The notes under the pieces were generated by a model. It made no database searches, had not been told where the DNA came from, and saw nothing but the letters and a program-made list of their open reading frames with translations. From assembly GCA_036560485.1 (NCBI GenBank), contig DATBRC010000053.1:124001-188000 (forward strand): DNA of 64,000 nucleotides. Direction: 5' to 3'. Of the stretch, positions 34,866-44,078 are shown piece after piece (the stretch's first letter is position 1; the number at the start of each line of letters is the position of its first letter). Both the position numbers and the translations under genes were made by a program. Source of the stretch: DATBRC01 sp036560485. Its GTDB lineage: Bacteria > Pseudomonadota > Gammaproteobacteria > Burkholderiales > Burkholderiaceae_D.

Positions 34866-35176
34866 GCAAGACTTGGTGTTCCGCAATGCATGGCGGGGTT
34901 CGTCTTGCCGTTCAAATTACGCCGAATGCCAAAAAGAGTGAGGTAATCGGTTTACTGGATGATGTGCTCAAGATCAGGCTGCAAGCACAGCCGATCGAAG
35001 GAAAAGCCAATGAGGCGTTAATCCGTTATATCGCCGATATGCTGGATGTTCCGAAGAGCGCCGTAAGCATCACGCACGGGCACACCAACAAGTGCAAAAT
35101 AATTGAAATCAGTGTGCAGCAACTTACTGTCGAGGCAGTCAACAAGACTTTTCTGCCGATAGAAAAGTCATCCTGA
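34862..35176 (+). CDS. yggU: YggU, DUF167/UPF0235 family protein
   Basis: A 104-residue cytoplasmic protein with the family core VQITPNAKKSEV ... LKIRLQAQPIEGKANEALI. Function unknown. The ATG is embedded in the yggT stop (ATGA overlap), and the yggT-yggU pairing is widely conserved, so they are co-translated. It is convergent with the PfkB kinase gene. Confidence 0.92.
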   Translation: MSKTWCSAMHGGVRLAVQITPNAKKSEVIGLLDDVLKIRLQAQPIEGKANEALIRYIADMLDVPKSAVSITHGHTNKCKIIEISVQQLTVEAVNKTFLPIEKSS

Positions 35177-35184
35177 TTTGATAT

Positions 35185-36117
35185 TTAAAACCGATATCCA
35201 AAAGCCTGTTGAAAGCGATCTTCAATTTCTATTTTTGAAGGCGCATGATTTTGTCCACCCTGATGCGTAATTTTGATTGCACCCATCAGACTCGCCAAAC
35301 GGCCTGTCGTAGCCCAATCCATTTCATTCGATAGCCCAAACAAAATACCGGCGCGGAATGCATCGCCACAACCGGTAGGGTCGACAACCTTGTCCACTTT
35401 GACGCAAGGAATGTCTATGCGTTCTCCTGCAGCATAGATTTCGGAACCATGTTCTCCTCGTGTCACGATCAAGGCTGACACGCGTTGCGCAATCGCATCC
35501 AGTGTCAGGCCGGTTCGCTCCATCAATAATGCGGCTTCATAATCATTGACTGCAACGTAAGTCGCAAGATCAATGAAATGTTCCAGTTCGGCGCCATTGA
35601 ACATCGGCAGGCCTTGGCCTGGATCGAAGATGAATGGCACATTCAATGCAACGCAATCCTTCGCATGTTGCAACATCCCATCGCGGCCATCAGGTGCGAC
35701 GATCGCAAGTTTGACTGCGCCGGCGTCTGCTACTTTATTTTGATGCGATAGCGTCATTGCACCGGGATGGAAAGCAGTGATCTGATTGCTATTGGCGTCC
35801 GTAGTGATAAATGCCTGTGCCGTATAGGATGATGCAATTGTCTGTATGCAGCGGCGTGATATGCCAAGTGCGTCCAGACGTTCGAGATAGGGCGTGCCAT
35901 CCTGTCCAATTGTTGCCATGATCAATGGGTCGCCATTCAGCAGCTTGAGGTTGTAAGCTATATTACCTGCACAGCCTCCGTACTCACGGCGAATCGCTGG
36001 CACCAGAAAGGCGACATTAATTTTGTGTAATTGGTCCGCCAACAGCGCTTCGGAAAAGCGGCCCTCGAACGACATGATGGTATCAAATGCAAGTGAGCCG
36101 CAGATTAAAGATTTCAT
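35185..36117 (-). CDS. PfkB-family carbohydrate/nucleoside kinase (adenosine kinase-like)
   Basis: A 310-residue ribokinase-fold enzyme. The PfkB signature DPTGCGDAFRAG ends with catalytic Asp252; the substrate-binding start is GSLAFDTIMSF followed by YGGCAGNIAYNL. Proteins of this exact form in betaproteobacteria are often labelled adenosine kinase, but ribose or another sugar cannot be excluded. It stands alone, convergent with yggU, 82 bp after the DUF3426 gene on the same strand. Confidence 0.87.
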   Translation of the reverse strand: MKSLICGSLAFDTIMSFEGRFSEALLADQLHKINVAFLVPAIRREYGGCAGNIAYNLKLLNGDPLIMATIGQDGTPYLERLDALGISRRCIQTIASSYTAQAFITTDANSNQITAFHPGAMTLSHQNKVADAGAVKLAIVAPDGRDGMLQHAKDCVALNVPFIFDPGQGLPMFNGAELEHFIDLATYVAVNDYEAALLMERTGLTLDAIAQRVSALIVTRGEHGSEIYAAGERIDIPCVKVDKVVDPTGCGDAFRAGILFGLSNEMDWATTGRLASLMGAIKITHQGGQNHAPSKIEIEDRFQQAFGYRF

Positions 36118-36199
36118 GATTAATTATTGTAAAAAGTTGGTAGTCGTTATGGCCAAAGCAAGTACGACGTTGTCAGTACGTCGCTTTGAATATGTGTGT

Positions 36200-37369
36200 T
36201 CAGGGATAAAACAAATATACGCGGTAGCCGGATGCTTTTAGTTGGAGTAGTTCGAATAGTATTTTGACAGGTTGCTCGGAGTTGGACGCAAACCCCTTGC
36301 TCATGTCCTGTTGTGCAGGAAGATAGTCTCGAGGCGTGAAAACTCGACGTACAAGTGCTTTCTCATTTGTGTCGTTGAGCGTTAATTCGATATGGGGCCA
36401 GACCTGAGCAGTGGAACTGTAATTGCGCAGCAGGATTGTCAATGCAAAAGTATTCTTTTGCGGAGCTAACGCCTGCAATTCACTTGATTCGATCGATACC
36501 GAATCAATTTGTGAAGGTAAAGTCACTTGGCAGTCGAGTAGTGTACATGCCGTTGCCAGTACGGGCTTCATCTGCGGGAACCATGCTGCAAGCTGATTGC
36601 GAAACAAATATGTGCTCTGGCCGATCAAGCCAAACAATAATAATATCGACGCAATCCATAAAGATACGCGCAACATGCGGCTTCTTTTTTGCCGACGCCT
36701 GGCTTGGGTGACAAACGCTGGCTCATCCGACTCGGCGGCAATGATGTCATCTGCAGGATCGTGTGACGAAGATGTGGTTTCACTTCGCCAGGGTTTTTGC
36801 TGGAGGGCTTCAATCGCTTGATCGAGCGGATCTGGCAATTCTGGTTCAGCCTCAGTATGTGAATGATTGGCCTCACCGGATACATCGGCAGCATGCGATG
36901 CGATTAGTGCTTGTCGTTCGGCTTCGTCATTTTCTTCTTCCTTTTCGTCTTCCGCATGCGTGAAATTCATCAGCGTCATACGTGTCAGAGGATCGTTAGA
37001 CTCAATGCTGGTTTCAGTGTGAGTAACTTCTTTGATTGATGCAACCGGCGCATGATTTTCGGCTTTGTCTTGCACGTCAAGCGGGACAAAATCCACGGAG
37101 GGTAGATTTGGTTTGGCAGTTTCAGCGACGATTTGAGCGTCAGTTTTATCTTCAACAAAAGTCTTGGCTTCGACAGGCGCTTTGTTGGCTATGCTGGGTG
37201 AAGTTTGTGCGGGGACTTGCGCTACTTGATCAGGCCGCAACAGATGTTCGATACCATTGAAAATTTGCTTGCATGATCCGCAGCGCACCAAGCCGGCACG
37301 CAATTTCAGCTGGTCATGGACGACCCGAAATGTCGTTTGACAGTGCGGACATTGGGTTGCGAGTGCCAT
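36200..37369 (-). CDS. Zinc-ribbon and DUF3426 membrane protein
   Basis: A 389-residue protein with an N-terminal MJ0042-type zinc finger (C7, C10, C30, C33), a long acidic low-complexity linker (about 50-225), one membrane segment (about 232-255) and a C-terminal DUF3426 domain, probably periplasmic. It starts 6 bp after prmA, a pairing that recurs in betaproteobacteria. Function unknown; the layout suits a cytoplasmic sensor head linked to a periplasmic domain. Confidence 0.88.
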   Translation of the reverse strand: MALATQCPHCQTTFRVVHDQLKLRAGLVRCGSCKQIFNGIEHLLRPDQVAQVPAQTSPSIANKAPVEAKTFVEDKTDAQIVAETAKPNLPSVDFVPLDVQDKAENHAPVASIKEVTHTETSIESNDPLTRMTLMNFTHAEDEKEEENDEAERQALIASHAADVSGEANHSHTEAEPELPDPLDQAIEALQQKPWRSETTSSSHDPADDIIAAESDEPAFVTQARRRQKRSRMLRVSLWIASILLLFGLIGQSTYLFRNQLAAWFPQMKPVLATACTLLDCQVTLPSQIDSVSIESSELQALAPQKNTFALTILLRNYSSTAQVWPHIELTLNDTNEKALVRRVFTPRDYLPAQQDMSKGFASNSEQPVKILFELLQLKASGYRVYLFYP

Positions 37370-37375
37370 TTCGGT

Positions 37376-38311
37376 TTACACTGTGACAGTGGAAGCGGCA
37401 TCGAGTTTGCCGTGCAAGGCCACCCAGCCATCACGCTCATTCCAAACGGTCAATCGAATGAATGGGGCATAAGCAGCGGCGACTTCATCCGCTTGCCTGG
37501 TTAGAATGCCGGATAGCACCAATGTGCCGTGCGGCGCAATCAGGCCGGACAGCATGGGTGCCATCAATTTTAAAGGGCTGGCTAGAATATTGGCAACCAC
37601 GACATTGTATTGTTGATCATGCAGTGCATGAGTGAAATCTTCCGGTAAATAATAGTCGATTTCGCATTGATTGCGTTCACTGTTGTAGCGAGCAGATTCA
37701 ATGGCTTGCGGATCGATATCAACACCGATAACCTGGCTTGCGCCTAGTTTTTTCGCAATCATCGCCAAAATACCGGATCCACAACCATAGTCAAGTACAG
37801 ACAGGTTTTGCGGCGCATGTGCTTCCAGCCATTCCATGCAAAGCCGTGTTGTCGGATGACTTCCCGTACCGAAAGCCAGGCCGGGATCCAGTTCCAGTAC
37901 CAGGCCGTTTGGATCAGGCGCAGCATGCCAACTCGGGACGACCCAAATATTTTTACCGATATGGATTGGATCGAATTGTGATTGCGTCAGGCGAACCCAG
38001 TCTTGCTCTTCAACCGACCGAAGTGAATAGGAGGCTGGGCTTGAACCGATATCCAGGCCGCAAGCTTTGGTGACGTTAGTGAATATTTCAGCATGGTTCG
38101 CATCGGACGGTGTGAGTGCTACAACACGACTGCGCTCCCATGCGGATTCTTCAGGTTCCAATCCGGGCTCGCCGAATAAAGGTTTTTCAGCTTCTGTACC
38201 TTCATCGGCATCTTCCACAGAAACAGACAATGCGCCTGCTTCCATCAATGCATCGGACAAAGCTTCCGCATGAGTACGTGCGACTTCAATGACAATTTCA
38301 GTCCAGCTCAT
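37376..38311 (-). CDS. prmA: PrmA, ribosomal protein L11 methyltransferase
   Basis: Trimethylates ribosomal protein L11 using S-adenosylmethionine. From the ATG at 38311 it is 311 residues: an N-terminal L11-binding domain (MSWTEIVIEVARTHAEAL), then the SAM-binding core with LSVLDYGCGSGILAMIA and the NILASPL motif. The frame extends upstream into accC, but the chosen start matches the family. It is 10 bp from accC. Confidence 0.95.
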   Translation of the reverse strand: MSWTEIVIEVARTHAEALSDALMEAGALSVSVEDADEGTEAEKPLFGEPGLEPEESAWERSRVVALTPSDANHAEIFTNVTKACGLDIGSSPASYSLRSVEEQDWVRLTQSQFDPIHIGKNIWVVPSWHAAPDPNGLVLELDPGLAFGTGSHPTTRLCMEWLEAHAPQNLSVLDYGCGSGILAMIAKKLGASQVIGVDIDPQAIESARYNSERNQCEIDYYLPEDFTHALHDQQYNVVVANILASPLKLMAPMLSGLIAPHGTLVLSGILTRQADEVAAAYAPFIRLTVWNERDGWVALHGKLDAASTVTV

Positions 38312-38321
38312 GGGGCTTGCC

Positions 38322-39698
38322 TTATTTTTTGCCTGATTTCTCTTTGAGCAGATCCGGTTTGTCGGCGAGTTTATGTTCCAGATAGTGAATATTGGTGCCA
38401 CCTTCGATGAAGCGCGCATCAAGCATCAATTCGCGATGGAGAGCAATGTTGGTCTGAATGCCTTCGACCACCATTTCAGAAAGTGCAATTTGCATGCGTT
38501 TAATGGCTTGGTCGCGTGTGGCGCCGTAGGCAATCACTTTCCCGACCATGGAATCATAATGCGGCGGTACGTAATAACCGGCATAGGCGTGTGAATCGAC
38601 ACGGATGCCGGGGCCACCTGGCACATGCCAAGTCAGAATTTTCCCGGGAGATGGCGTAAATTTGAACGGATCTTCCGCATTGATCCGGCACTCGATTGCA
38701 TGGCCATTGAGTACGATGTCGCGTTGGCGGAAGCGCAGTTTTTCACCTGCTGCGACAAGGATTTGTTCTTGCACAATATCGACGCCGGTGATCATTTCGG
38801 TTACAGGATGCTCAACCTGCACACGCGTATTCATTTCAATAAAATAGAACTCTTCATTTTCATAAAGGAATTCGAATGTGCCGGCGCCGCGATATCCGAT
38901 CTTGCGGCAGGCTTCGGCGCAACGCTCGCCAATTTTTTCGATGATTTTGCGTGGAATGCCGATCGCAGGCGCTTCTTCGATGACTTTCTGGTGGCGGCGC
39001 TGCATGGAGCAGTCGCGTTCGCCCAGCCATATCGCGTTCTTGAATTCGTCAGCCAGGATCTGGATTTCCACATGGCGCGGATTTTCCAGGAATTTTTCCA
39101 TATAGACTTCAGGATTGCCGAATGCAGCACCAGCTTCGGTCTTGGTCATTGTCACTGCATTGAGCAGTGCGGCTTCCGTATGGACGACGCGCATACCGCG
39201 TCCACCACCGCCACCTGCCGCTTTGATAATGACGGGATAGCCGATTTTGCGCGCAATAAGGGTGATTTCCTTTGGATCGCTGGGCAGCGCGCCTTCGGAG
39301 CCCGGCACACATGGCACACCGGCTTTGATCATTGCCTGTTTTGCCGACACCTTGTCACCCATCATGCGAATCGAGTCCGGTCGCGGTCCGATAAAAACAA
39401 AGCCGGATTTTTCCACGCGTTCAGCGAAATCGGCATTTTCCGACAGGAAGCCGTAGCCAGGATGAATTGCTTCAGCATCGGTTACTTCAGCGGCACTGAT
39501 AATTGCCGGCATATTCAAATAACTCAATGAAGAAGCGGCGGGTCCGATACAGACTGATTCATCTGCCAACTTAACGTATTTTGCTTCACGATCGGCTTCG
39601 GAATGAACGACAACGGTTCGGATGCCCATTTCGCGGCACGCTCGTTGAATCCGAAGTGCGATTTCGCCGCGATTGGCGATGAGGATTTTTTCAAACAT
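38322..39698 (-). CDS. accC: AccC, biotin carboxylase subunit of acetyl-CoA carboxylase
   Basis: ATP-dependent carboxylation of biotin on AccB, the first half of the committed step of fatty acid synthesis. The 458 residues show the ATP-grasp features KAAGGGGGRGMR, HVEIQILAD, ERDCSMQRRHQK and EMNTRVQVEHPVTE. It lies 75 bp after accB, with prmA next, an order standard for beta- and gammaproteobacteria. Confidence 0.98.
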   Translation of the reverse strand: MFEKILIANRGEIALRIQRACREMGIRTVVVHSEADREAKYVKLADESVCIGPAASSLSYLNMPAIISAAEVTDAEAIHPGYGFLSENADFAERVEKSGFVFIGPRPDSIRMMGDKVSAKQAMIKAGVPCVPGSEGALPSDPKEITLIARKIGYPVIIKAAGGGGGRGMRVVHTEAALLNAVTMTKTEAGAAFGNPEVYMEKFLENPRHVEIQILADEFKNAIWLGERDCSMQRRHQKVIEEAPAIGIPRKIIEKIGERCAEACRKIGYRGAGTFEFLYENEEFYFIEMNTRVQVEHPVTEMITGVDIVQEQILVAAGEKLRFRQRDIVLNGHAIECRINAEDPFKFTPSPGKILTWHVPGGPGIRVDSHAYAGYYVPPHYDSMVGKVIAYGATRDQAIKRMQIALSEMVVEGIQTNIALHRELMLDARFIEGGTNIHYLEHKLADKPDLLKEKSGKK

Positions 39699-39773
39699 AG
39701 TGATGGAGTTCTAATGTTAGGGGGTAAGCGTTAATAAAGTATGGCACCGTATATGCAGCGCCGAACACAACAC

Positions 39774-40238
39774 TTAGCCGATCACAAACAGGGGTTGGCC
39801 GAATTCAACCGGCTGGCCGTTTTCCACCAAAATTTGTTTAATGACGCCCGATATATCTGCATCGATTTCGTTCATCAGTTTCATCGCTTCGATCAAGCAA
39901 ACCGTATCGCCTTCTTTAACTGTGGAACCGATTTCGACATAAGGTGCTGCACCAGGGGCTGAACAGCGGTAAAAAGTACCGACCATCGGAGATTTGACGA
40001 CATGGCCTTGCGGCTCTGCAGCGATGGCCACTGACGGTGCAGCAGCTGCTGCAACAGGCGCTGCAACCGGTGCCTGTGGCGCTTGCATCGTATGCGGTTG
40101 CATCATCATGACTTGATTTTGCGGTGCAGCTGAAGATTTAAGAATACGGACTTTGCTTTCCCCTTCTGTCACTTCCAGTTCGGCGATATCGGATTCCGCA
40201 ACCAGGTCAATTAGGGTTTTAAGTTTTCGTAGATCCAT
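39774..40238 (-). CDS. accB: AccB, biotin carboxyl carrier protein
   Basis: Carries biotin between AccC and the carboxyltransferase. The 154 residues comprise an N-terminal helical region, an Ala/Pro-rich linker (about 50-80) and the biotinyl domain with Lys120 in EAMKLMNE. A TATAAT hexamer on the minus strand at 40285-40290 may be the -10 of its promoter, but no good -35 accompanies it. Confidence 0.97.
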   Translation of the reverse strand: MDLRKLKTLIDLVAESDIAELEVTEGESKVRILKSSAAPQNQVMMMQPHTMQAPQAPVAAPVAAAAAPSVAIAAEPQGHVVKSPMVGTFYRCSAPGAAPYVEIGSTVKEGDTVCLIEAMKLMNEIDADISGVIKQILVENGQPVEFGQPLFVIG

Positions 40239-40316
40239 GAAATGTCCCTCAGTATTTTTGCGAGTATTATTGAAAATCGCTGCAATTATAAAGTAATTGC
40301 AGGCAAATGAATGGAT

Positions 40317-40754
40317 TTAAAGATTTTTCAGTGCGAAATCAATGGCGCTTTGGTAGCCGGATATACCGAGACCACAAATAACGCCAACAGCGATGCTGGA
40401 TAGGTAAGAGTTGTGACGAAAGGATTCACGTTGATGAATATTGGAAATATGTACTTCAATAAAAGGAATTGCGACTCCGGCAAGCGCATCCCTTAATGCA
40501 ACGCTGGTATGAGTAAGACCGCCGGGATTGATGACAATGGCATCGATTCCTTCCGATTTGGCAGCTTGAATTCGGTCAATCAACGCTCCTTCGTGGTTGC
40601 TTTGGAAGCTGATTAACTTGGCGCCCGCTGTTGCCGCTTGGGCAAGTGCAGCGCGCTCAACATCGGCTAAAGTGCTTGAGCCATAGACTTCCGGCTCGCG
40701 CGTGCCAAGTAAATTCAAGTTCGGCCCATTCAGCAAAAGGATGCTTTTTGCCAT
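40317..40754 (-). CDS. aroQ: AroQ, type II 3-dehydroquinate dehydratase
   Basis: Third step of the shikimate pathway. The 145-residue type II enzyme has GPNLNLLGTREPEVYG at the N-terminus with the active-site tyrosine, NPGGLTHTSVALRDAL, and the VHISNIHQRE histidine loop. It precedes accB by 78 bp in the usual aroQ-accB-accC order. aroE lies 7 kb away on the other strand. Confidence 0.97.
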   Translation of the reverse strand: MAKSILLLNGPNLNLLGTREPEVYGSSTLADVERAALAQAATAGAKLISFQSNHEGALIDRIQAAKSEGIDAIVINPGGLTHTSVALRDALAGVAIPFIEVHISNIHQRESFRHNSYLSSIAVGVICGLGISGYQSAIDFALKNL

Positions 40755-40831
40755 CGAAATACAACTCCGTTTGACGAGGATGGGCGCATTTTGCAGCTAA
40801 ATGGCGCTGTTTGGCAAGAAGAATATATTTT

Positions 40832-41356
40832 TTACGGTAATTCAAGATCGCGTTTTAATTCCTCCAGTTTCAGACGGCCAAGATAGGACTTTTTGATTTG
40901 CCCGTCCGGCTTTATCAAAACACTGAATGGCAGGCCGCCAGATTCATTGCCAAATCTCCTGGCGAGTTCGACTCCTTCCGTATTGGCTATATATATTGGG
41001 TAGGCAATTTTATGGGTTGACGAAAATTCCGAGATATTGGTAGCTGAATCAATTCCAATACCGATAATTTGAATATTTTTCTTGCCGGCAGTATATTGTA
41101 ATTTTGATAATTCTGGTATTTCTTCAATGCAAGGGTTACACCATGTTGCCCAAAAATTAACTAATAAGGTTTTCCCTTTCCATTGCGCCATGTTTTGGCG
41201 AAGCCCAGAGGTATCGGCTAGAGAAGCGGCAAATAAATTATCTACGGCAATTGATTGAGCTTGATGGAGTTCGGTTTTTTTAAGGTTTGTGTAAATACCA
41301 ATTGCCGCGAACATGCATGCAACTGCAAACAAGGTCCATTTATTTCGTTTGGTCAT
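40832..41356 (-). CDS. TlpA-like membrane-anchored thioredoxin
   Basis: A 174-residue periplasmic thiol-disulfide oxidoreductase. A single N-terminal membrane segment (about 7-24) is followed by a thioredoxin fold with the active site WCNPC (C73, C76) and a cis-proline loop GGLPFSVLI. It overlaps the upstream gene by four bases (ATGA). Family relatives act as reductases in cytochrome c maturation or similar; the partner here is unknown. Confidence 0.9.
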   Translation of the reverse strand: MTKRNKWTLFAVACMFAAIGIYTNLKKTELHQAQSIAVDNLFAASLADTSGLRQNMAQWKGKTLLVNFWATWCNPCIEEIPELSKLQYTAGKKNIQIIGIGIDSATNISEFSSTHKIAYPIYIANTEGVELARRFGNESGGLPFSVLIKPDGQIKKSYLGRLKLEELKRDLELP

Positions 41357-41967
41357 TCATTGCTTTCTTCAATAAGGATACGCACTGCATCAATGCTGGC
41401 TCGATCACTTTGACCTTCGCGTCCTTTTTTAAGCGCGCCGCGTAAATCATCTGGTTGATATACAGCCAAGTGGATTCCTTCTTGTTGCCACATAAAACTG
41501 ATTGTTTCTACCGGATCTTGATGTTTTTTGAAATGCGCGGTTTCGGAAACCTCAAAATTAACATTTTTATTTAGTAAATAAATTTCAACATCTTTAGGGC
41601 TATCCGCGAATAGCTGCAAATGAATATCGGAATGCTGACCGGCTGTTCCATTTAATACCGCACCCGTTAGATAAGGAGAAAAATGCTGCAATTGCTCCAT
41701 CATTTGCAATGCAAGCTGACGCAAATGAAGTAACCGTGCCGGTTGCATTTCACTAAAAAACAGCGCGTTATATTGACGCACTTCTTCTTCAATCTGTGCA
41801 TTGTCAGGCAAAATGCTGCCCTGCATTCGCGTATCACCGAGAAGTTGTTTGACCGCTTTGTGTTTTGCCGTGCTGTAATCTACGCCATCTTCCGCTATCA
41901 TGCGAGCGGCCATCACGGCGATTTCAGCGCGAAGCGAATCAGTATCTGATGGGTAAGTGTTACTCAT
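41353..41967 (-). CDS. Nucleotidyltransferase-fold-like protein of unknown function
   Basis: A 204-residue cytoplasmic protein. I recall it as a conserved betaproteobacterial gene between tlpA-like and mpl, sometimes labelled UDP-N-acetylmuramate-alanine ligase, a label its sequence does not support. The segment LNGTAGQHSDIHLQLFAD (about 105-122) resembles the G[ST]-x-SDIDL metal motif of pol beta-type nucleotidyltransferases, but with His116 where the second Asp belongs. An N-terminal helical region resembles no catalytic domain I know. It overlaps the thioredoxin gene and is divergent from mpl. Confidence 0.7.
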   Translation of the reverse strand: MSNTYPSDTDSLRAEIAVMAARMIAEDGVDYSTAKHKAVKQLLGDTRMQGSILPDNAQIEEEVRQYNALFFSEMQPARLLHLRQLALQMMEQLQHFSPYLTGAVLNGTAGQHSDIHLQLFADSPKDVEIYLLNKNVNFEVSETAHFKKHQDPVETISFMWQQEGIHLAVYQPDDLRGALKKGREGQSDRASIDAVRILIEESNE

Positions 41968-42117
41968 ATTATGGTTGAGACTCTAAGTAGTAATAGTAAT
42001 CTCATTTTACTAATACATGCCAGAGCACGATAAAACGCCTAGCTGGCAAGGCGACTTTTCTGAAATGAGTGCGAGTGACTCGGGTAAAATCCTGTTATTC
42101 CATTTTGAAATTCTACA

Positions 42118-43497
42118 ATGCATATTCATATCCTTGGCATCTGCGGCACTTTTATGGGTGGCCTGGCAGTGTTGGCCAAAGAAGCCGGACACAAAGTGAC
42201 CGGTTGCGACGCCAACGTATATCCTCCGATGAGCACGCAACTTGAAGCACAAGGCATCGAGTTGATTGAAGGTTTTGGTCCTGACCAAATCAAATTGCAA
42301 CCTGATCTTTATGTTGTCGGCAATGTGGTCTCGCGCGGCAATCCGTTGATGGAAGAAATCCTCAATCGTGGATTACCATATATCTCGGGGCCGCAATGGA
42401 TCGGTGAACATATTTTGCAAAACAAATGGGTACTTGCCGTGGCGGGAACGCATGGCAAAACGACGACTGCGTCGATGCTCGCATGGATTCTGGAAGACGC
42501 TGGTTATCATCCGGGTTTTCTGATCGGCGGTGTACCGATGAATTTTGGTATCTCGGCGCGACTATCCGGCAAAGTGGAAGGTTCCGATTTCTTCGTGATT
42601 GAGGCTGACGAATATGACACGGCGTTCTTCGACAAGCGCAGCAAGTTTGTTCACTATCACGCCAAGACAGCGATCCTTAATAATCTGGAATATGACCACG
42701 CAGATATTTTCCCTGATTTGACCGCGATCGAAACGCAGTTCCATCATTTGGTACGCACTGTGCCTGGAGTGGGGCGCTTGATTGTCAACGGCGACGAAGA
42801 TTCGCTCAAGCGTGTAATCGAGCGTGGTTGCTGGAGTGAGAAAGAACGGTTTGGTACTACCAATAGTTCTGATTGGATGCTGAAAGAACATGACGACGGC
42901 AGTTTCGACGTGCACTTCAAGAATGAATTACAAGGCACAGTGCAATGGTCGCTTACCGGCACACATAACCGATTGAATGCATTGTCTGCAATCGCCGCTG
43001 CACGCCACGTCGGTGTGCTGCCGGCACAGGCAATTGCATCGCTCGCGCATTTTGAAAACGTCAAGCGTCGGATGGAGTTGCTCGGTGTCGTTAATCAGAT
43101 TTCTGTGTACGATGACTTTGCCCATCATCCGACTGCGGTCGCGACAACCGTTACCGGTTTGCGCAAGAAGGTTGGCAAAGCACGCATCCTTGCTGTATTG
43201 GAGCCGCGCTCCAATACCATGAAGCTCGGCACCATGAAAAGCGCATTGCCCGGCAGTTTGGCAGATGCTGATCTCGTGTTCGGCTACGGCGCGAAAGGCA
43301 ATGGCAAAGGTGGACTCGGGTGGGATCTTGGTGAAGCATTGTCACCGCTTGGCACCAAGGCGCGTACGTTCGATGCAATCGATTCGCTGGTGCAAGCGAT
43401 TGTGCAAGCGGCTCAACCGGGCGATCAGATTCTGGTGATGAGCAATGGCGGATTCGGCGGGGTGCATCAAAAGATTTTGGATGCGTTAGCGAAATGA
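42118..43497 (+). CDS. mpl: Mpl, UDP-MurNAc:L-Ala-gamma-D-Glu-meso-DAP ligase
   Basis: Peptidoglycan recycling ligase that joins the recovered tripeptide to UDP-MurNAc. The 459-residue Mur ligase starts MHIHILGICGTFMGG, typical of Mpl rather than MurC, with ATP-binding GTHGKTTT at 110-117 and YDDFAHHPTAV later. It works in the same pathway as AmpD, encoded 14 kb upstream. Its stop overlaps the yqiA start. Confidence 0.95.
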   Translation: MHIHILGICGTFMGGLAVLAKEAGHKVTGCDANVYPPMSTQLEAQGIELIEGFGPDQIKLQPDLYVVGNVVSRGNPLMEEILNRGLPYISGPQWIGEHILQNKWVLAVAGTHGKTTTASMLAWILEDAGYHPGFLIGGVPMNFGISARLSGKVEGSDFFVIEADEYDTAFFDKRSKFVHYHAKTAILNNLEYDHADIFPDLTAIETQFHHLVRTVPGVGRLIVNGDEDSLKRVIERGCWSEKERFGTTNSSDWMLKEHDDGSFDVHFKNELQGTVQWSLTGTHNRLNALSAIAAARHVGVLPAQAIASLAHFENVKRRMELLGVVNQISVYDDFAHHPTAVATTVTGLRKKVGKARILAVLEPRSNTMKLGTMKSALPGSLADADLVFGYGAKGNGKGGLGWDLGEALSPLGTKARTFDAIDSLVQAIVQAAQPGDQILVMSNGGFGGVHQKILDALAK

Positions 43498-44078
43498 TCG
43501 TGTACTTGCACGGATTTCGATCTTCTCCGCATTCGTTCAAGGCCCGTGTGATTGCCGATCGGATGAAGAAATTGGGACGCAGTGCGGAATATCATTGCCC
43601 ACAGCTGCCGGCGTCTCCGCGTCAGGCAATTCAGTTGGCATCCGCGCTTGTGCAACAGAGTGCATCAGATCAAATCACTTTGATTGGATCCTCGCTTGGA
43701 GGTTATTACGCGACCTGGCTGGCCGAACAAATTGGTTGCCGTGCGGTGTTGTTGAATCCTGCGACCAAACCTGTACGTGATTTGGGTCCATATGTCGGCG
43801 TGATGAAGGCATTTCATTCTGATGAACAGTTTGAATTCAAACGCGAATATCTCGATGAGCTGAAAGAGCTGGCGATCAACAAAATAACGCTGCCAGAGCG
43901 CTATTTTTTGATCGCCGTGACCGGCGACGAAGTGCTCGATTGGCATGAGATGACTACGCATTATGCAGGCGCGAAGCAGCGTGTCATTGAAGGCAGTGAT
44001 CATGCATTGTCTGATTTTGAAGATCATGTGGATGATGTGCTGGCTTTTTGCGGCATCGCAACGGAGATTGCTCGCTGA
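43494..44078 (+). CDS. yqiA: YqiA-family esterase (UPF0227)
   Basis: A 194-residue alpha/beta hydrolase. The nucleophile elbow GSSLGG puts the catalytic serine at Ser67; TGDEVLDW and EGSDHALSDF supply the acid and histidine. It starts MIVYLHGFRSSPHSFKA, matching YqiA, an esterase of unknown natural substrate. ATGA overlap with mpl and TGATG overlap with ubiC indicate tight translational coupling. Confidence 0.92.
   Translation: MIVYLHGFRSSPHSFKARVIADRMKKLGRSAEYHCPQLPASPRQAIQLASALVQQSASDQITLIGSSLGGYYATWLAEQIGCRAVLLNPATKPVRDLGPYVGVMKAFHSDEQFEFKREYLDELKELAINKITLPERYFLIAVTGDEVLDWHEMTTHYAGAKQRVIEGSDHALSDFEDHVDDVLAFCGIATEIAR

Noticed and set aside
38625..39530. 301-residue open frame on the plus strand opposite accC
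   Set aside because: Antisense to a highly conserved gene, rich in Phe/Asp/His as expected for a mirror frame, with no family motif.
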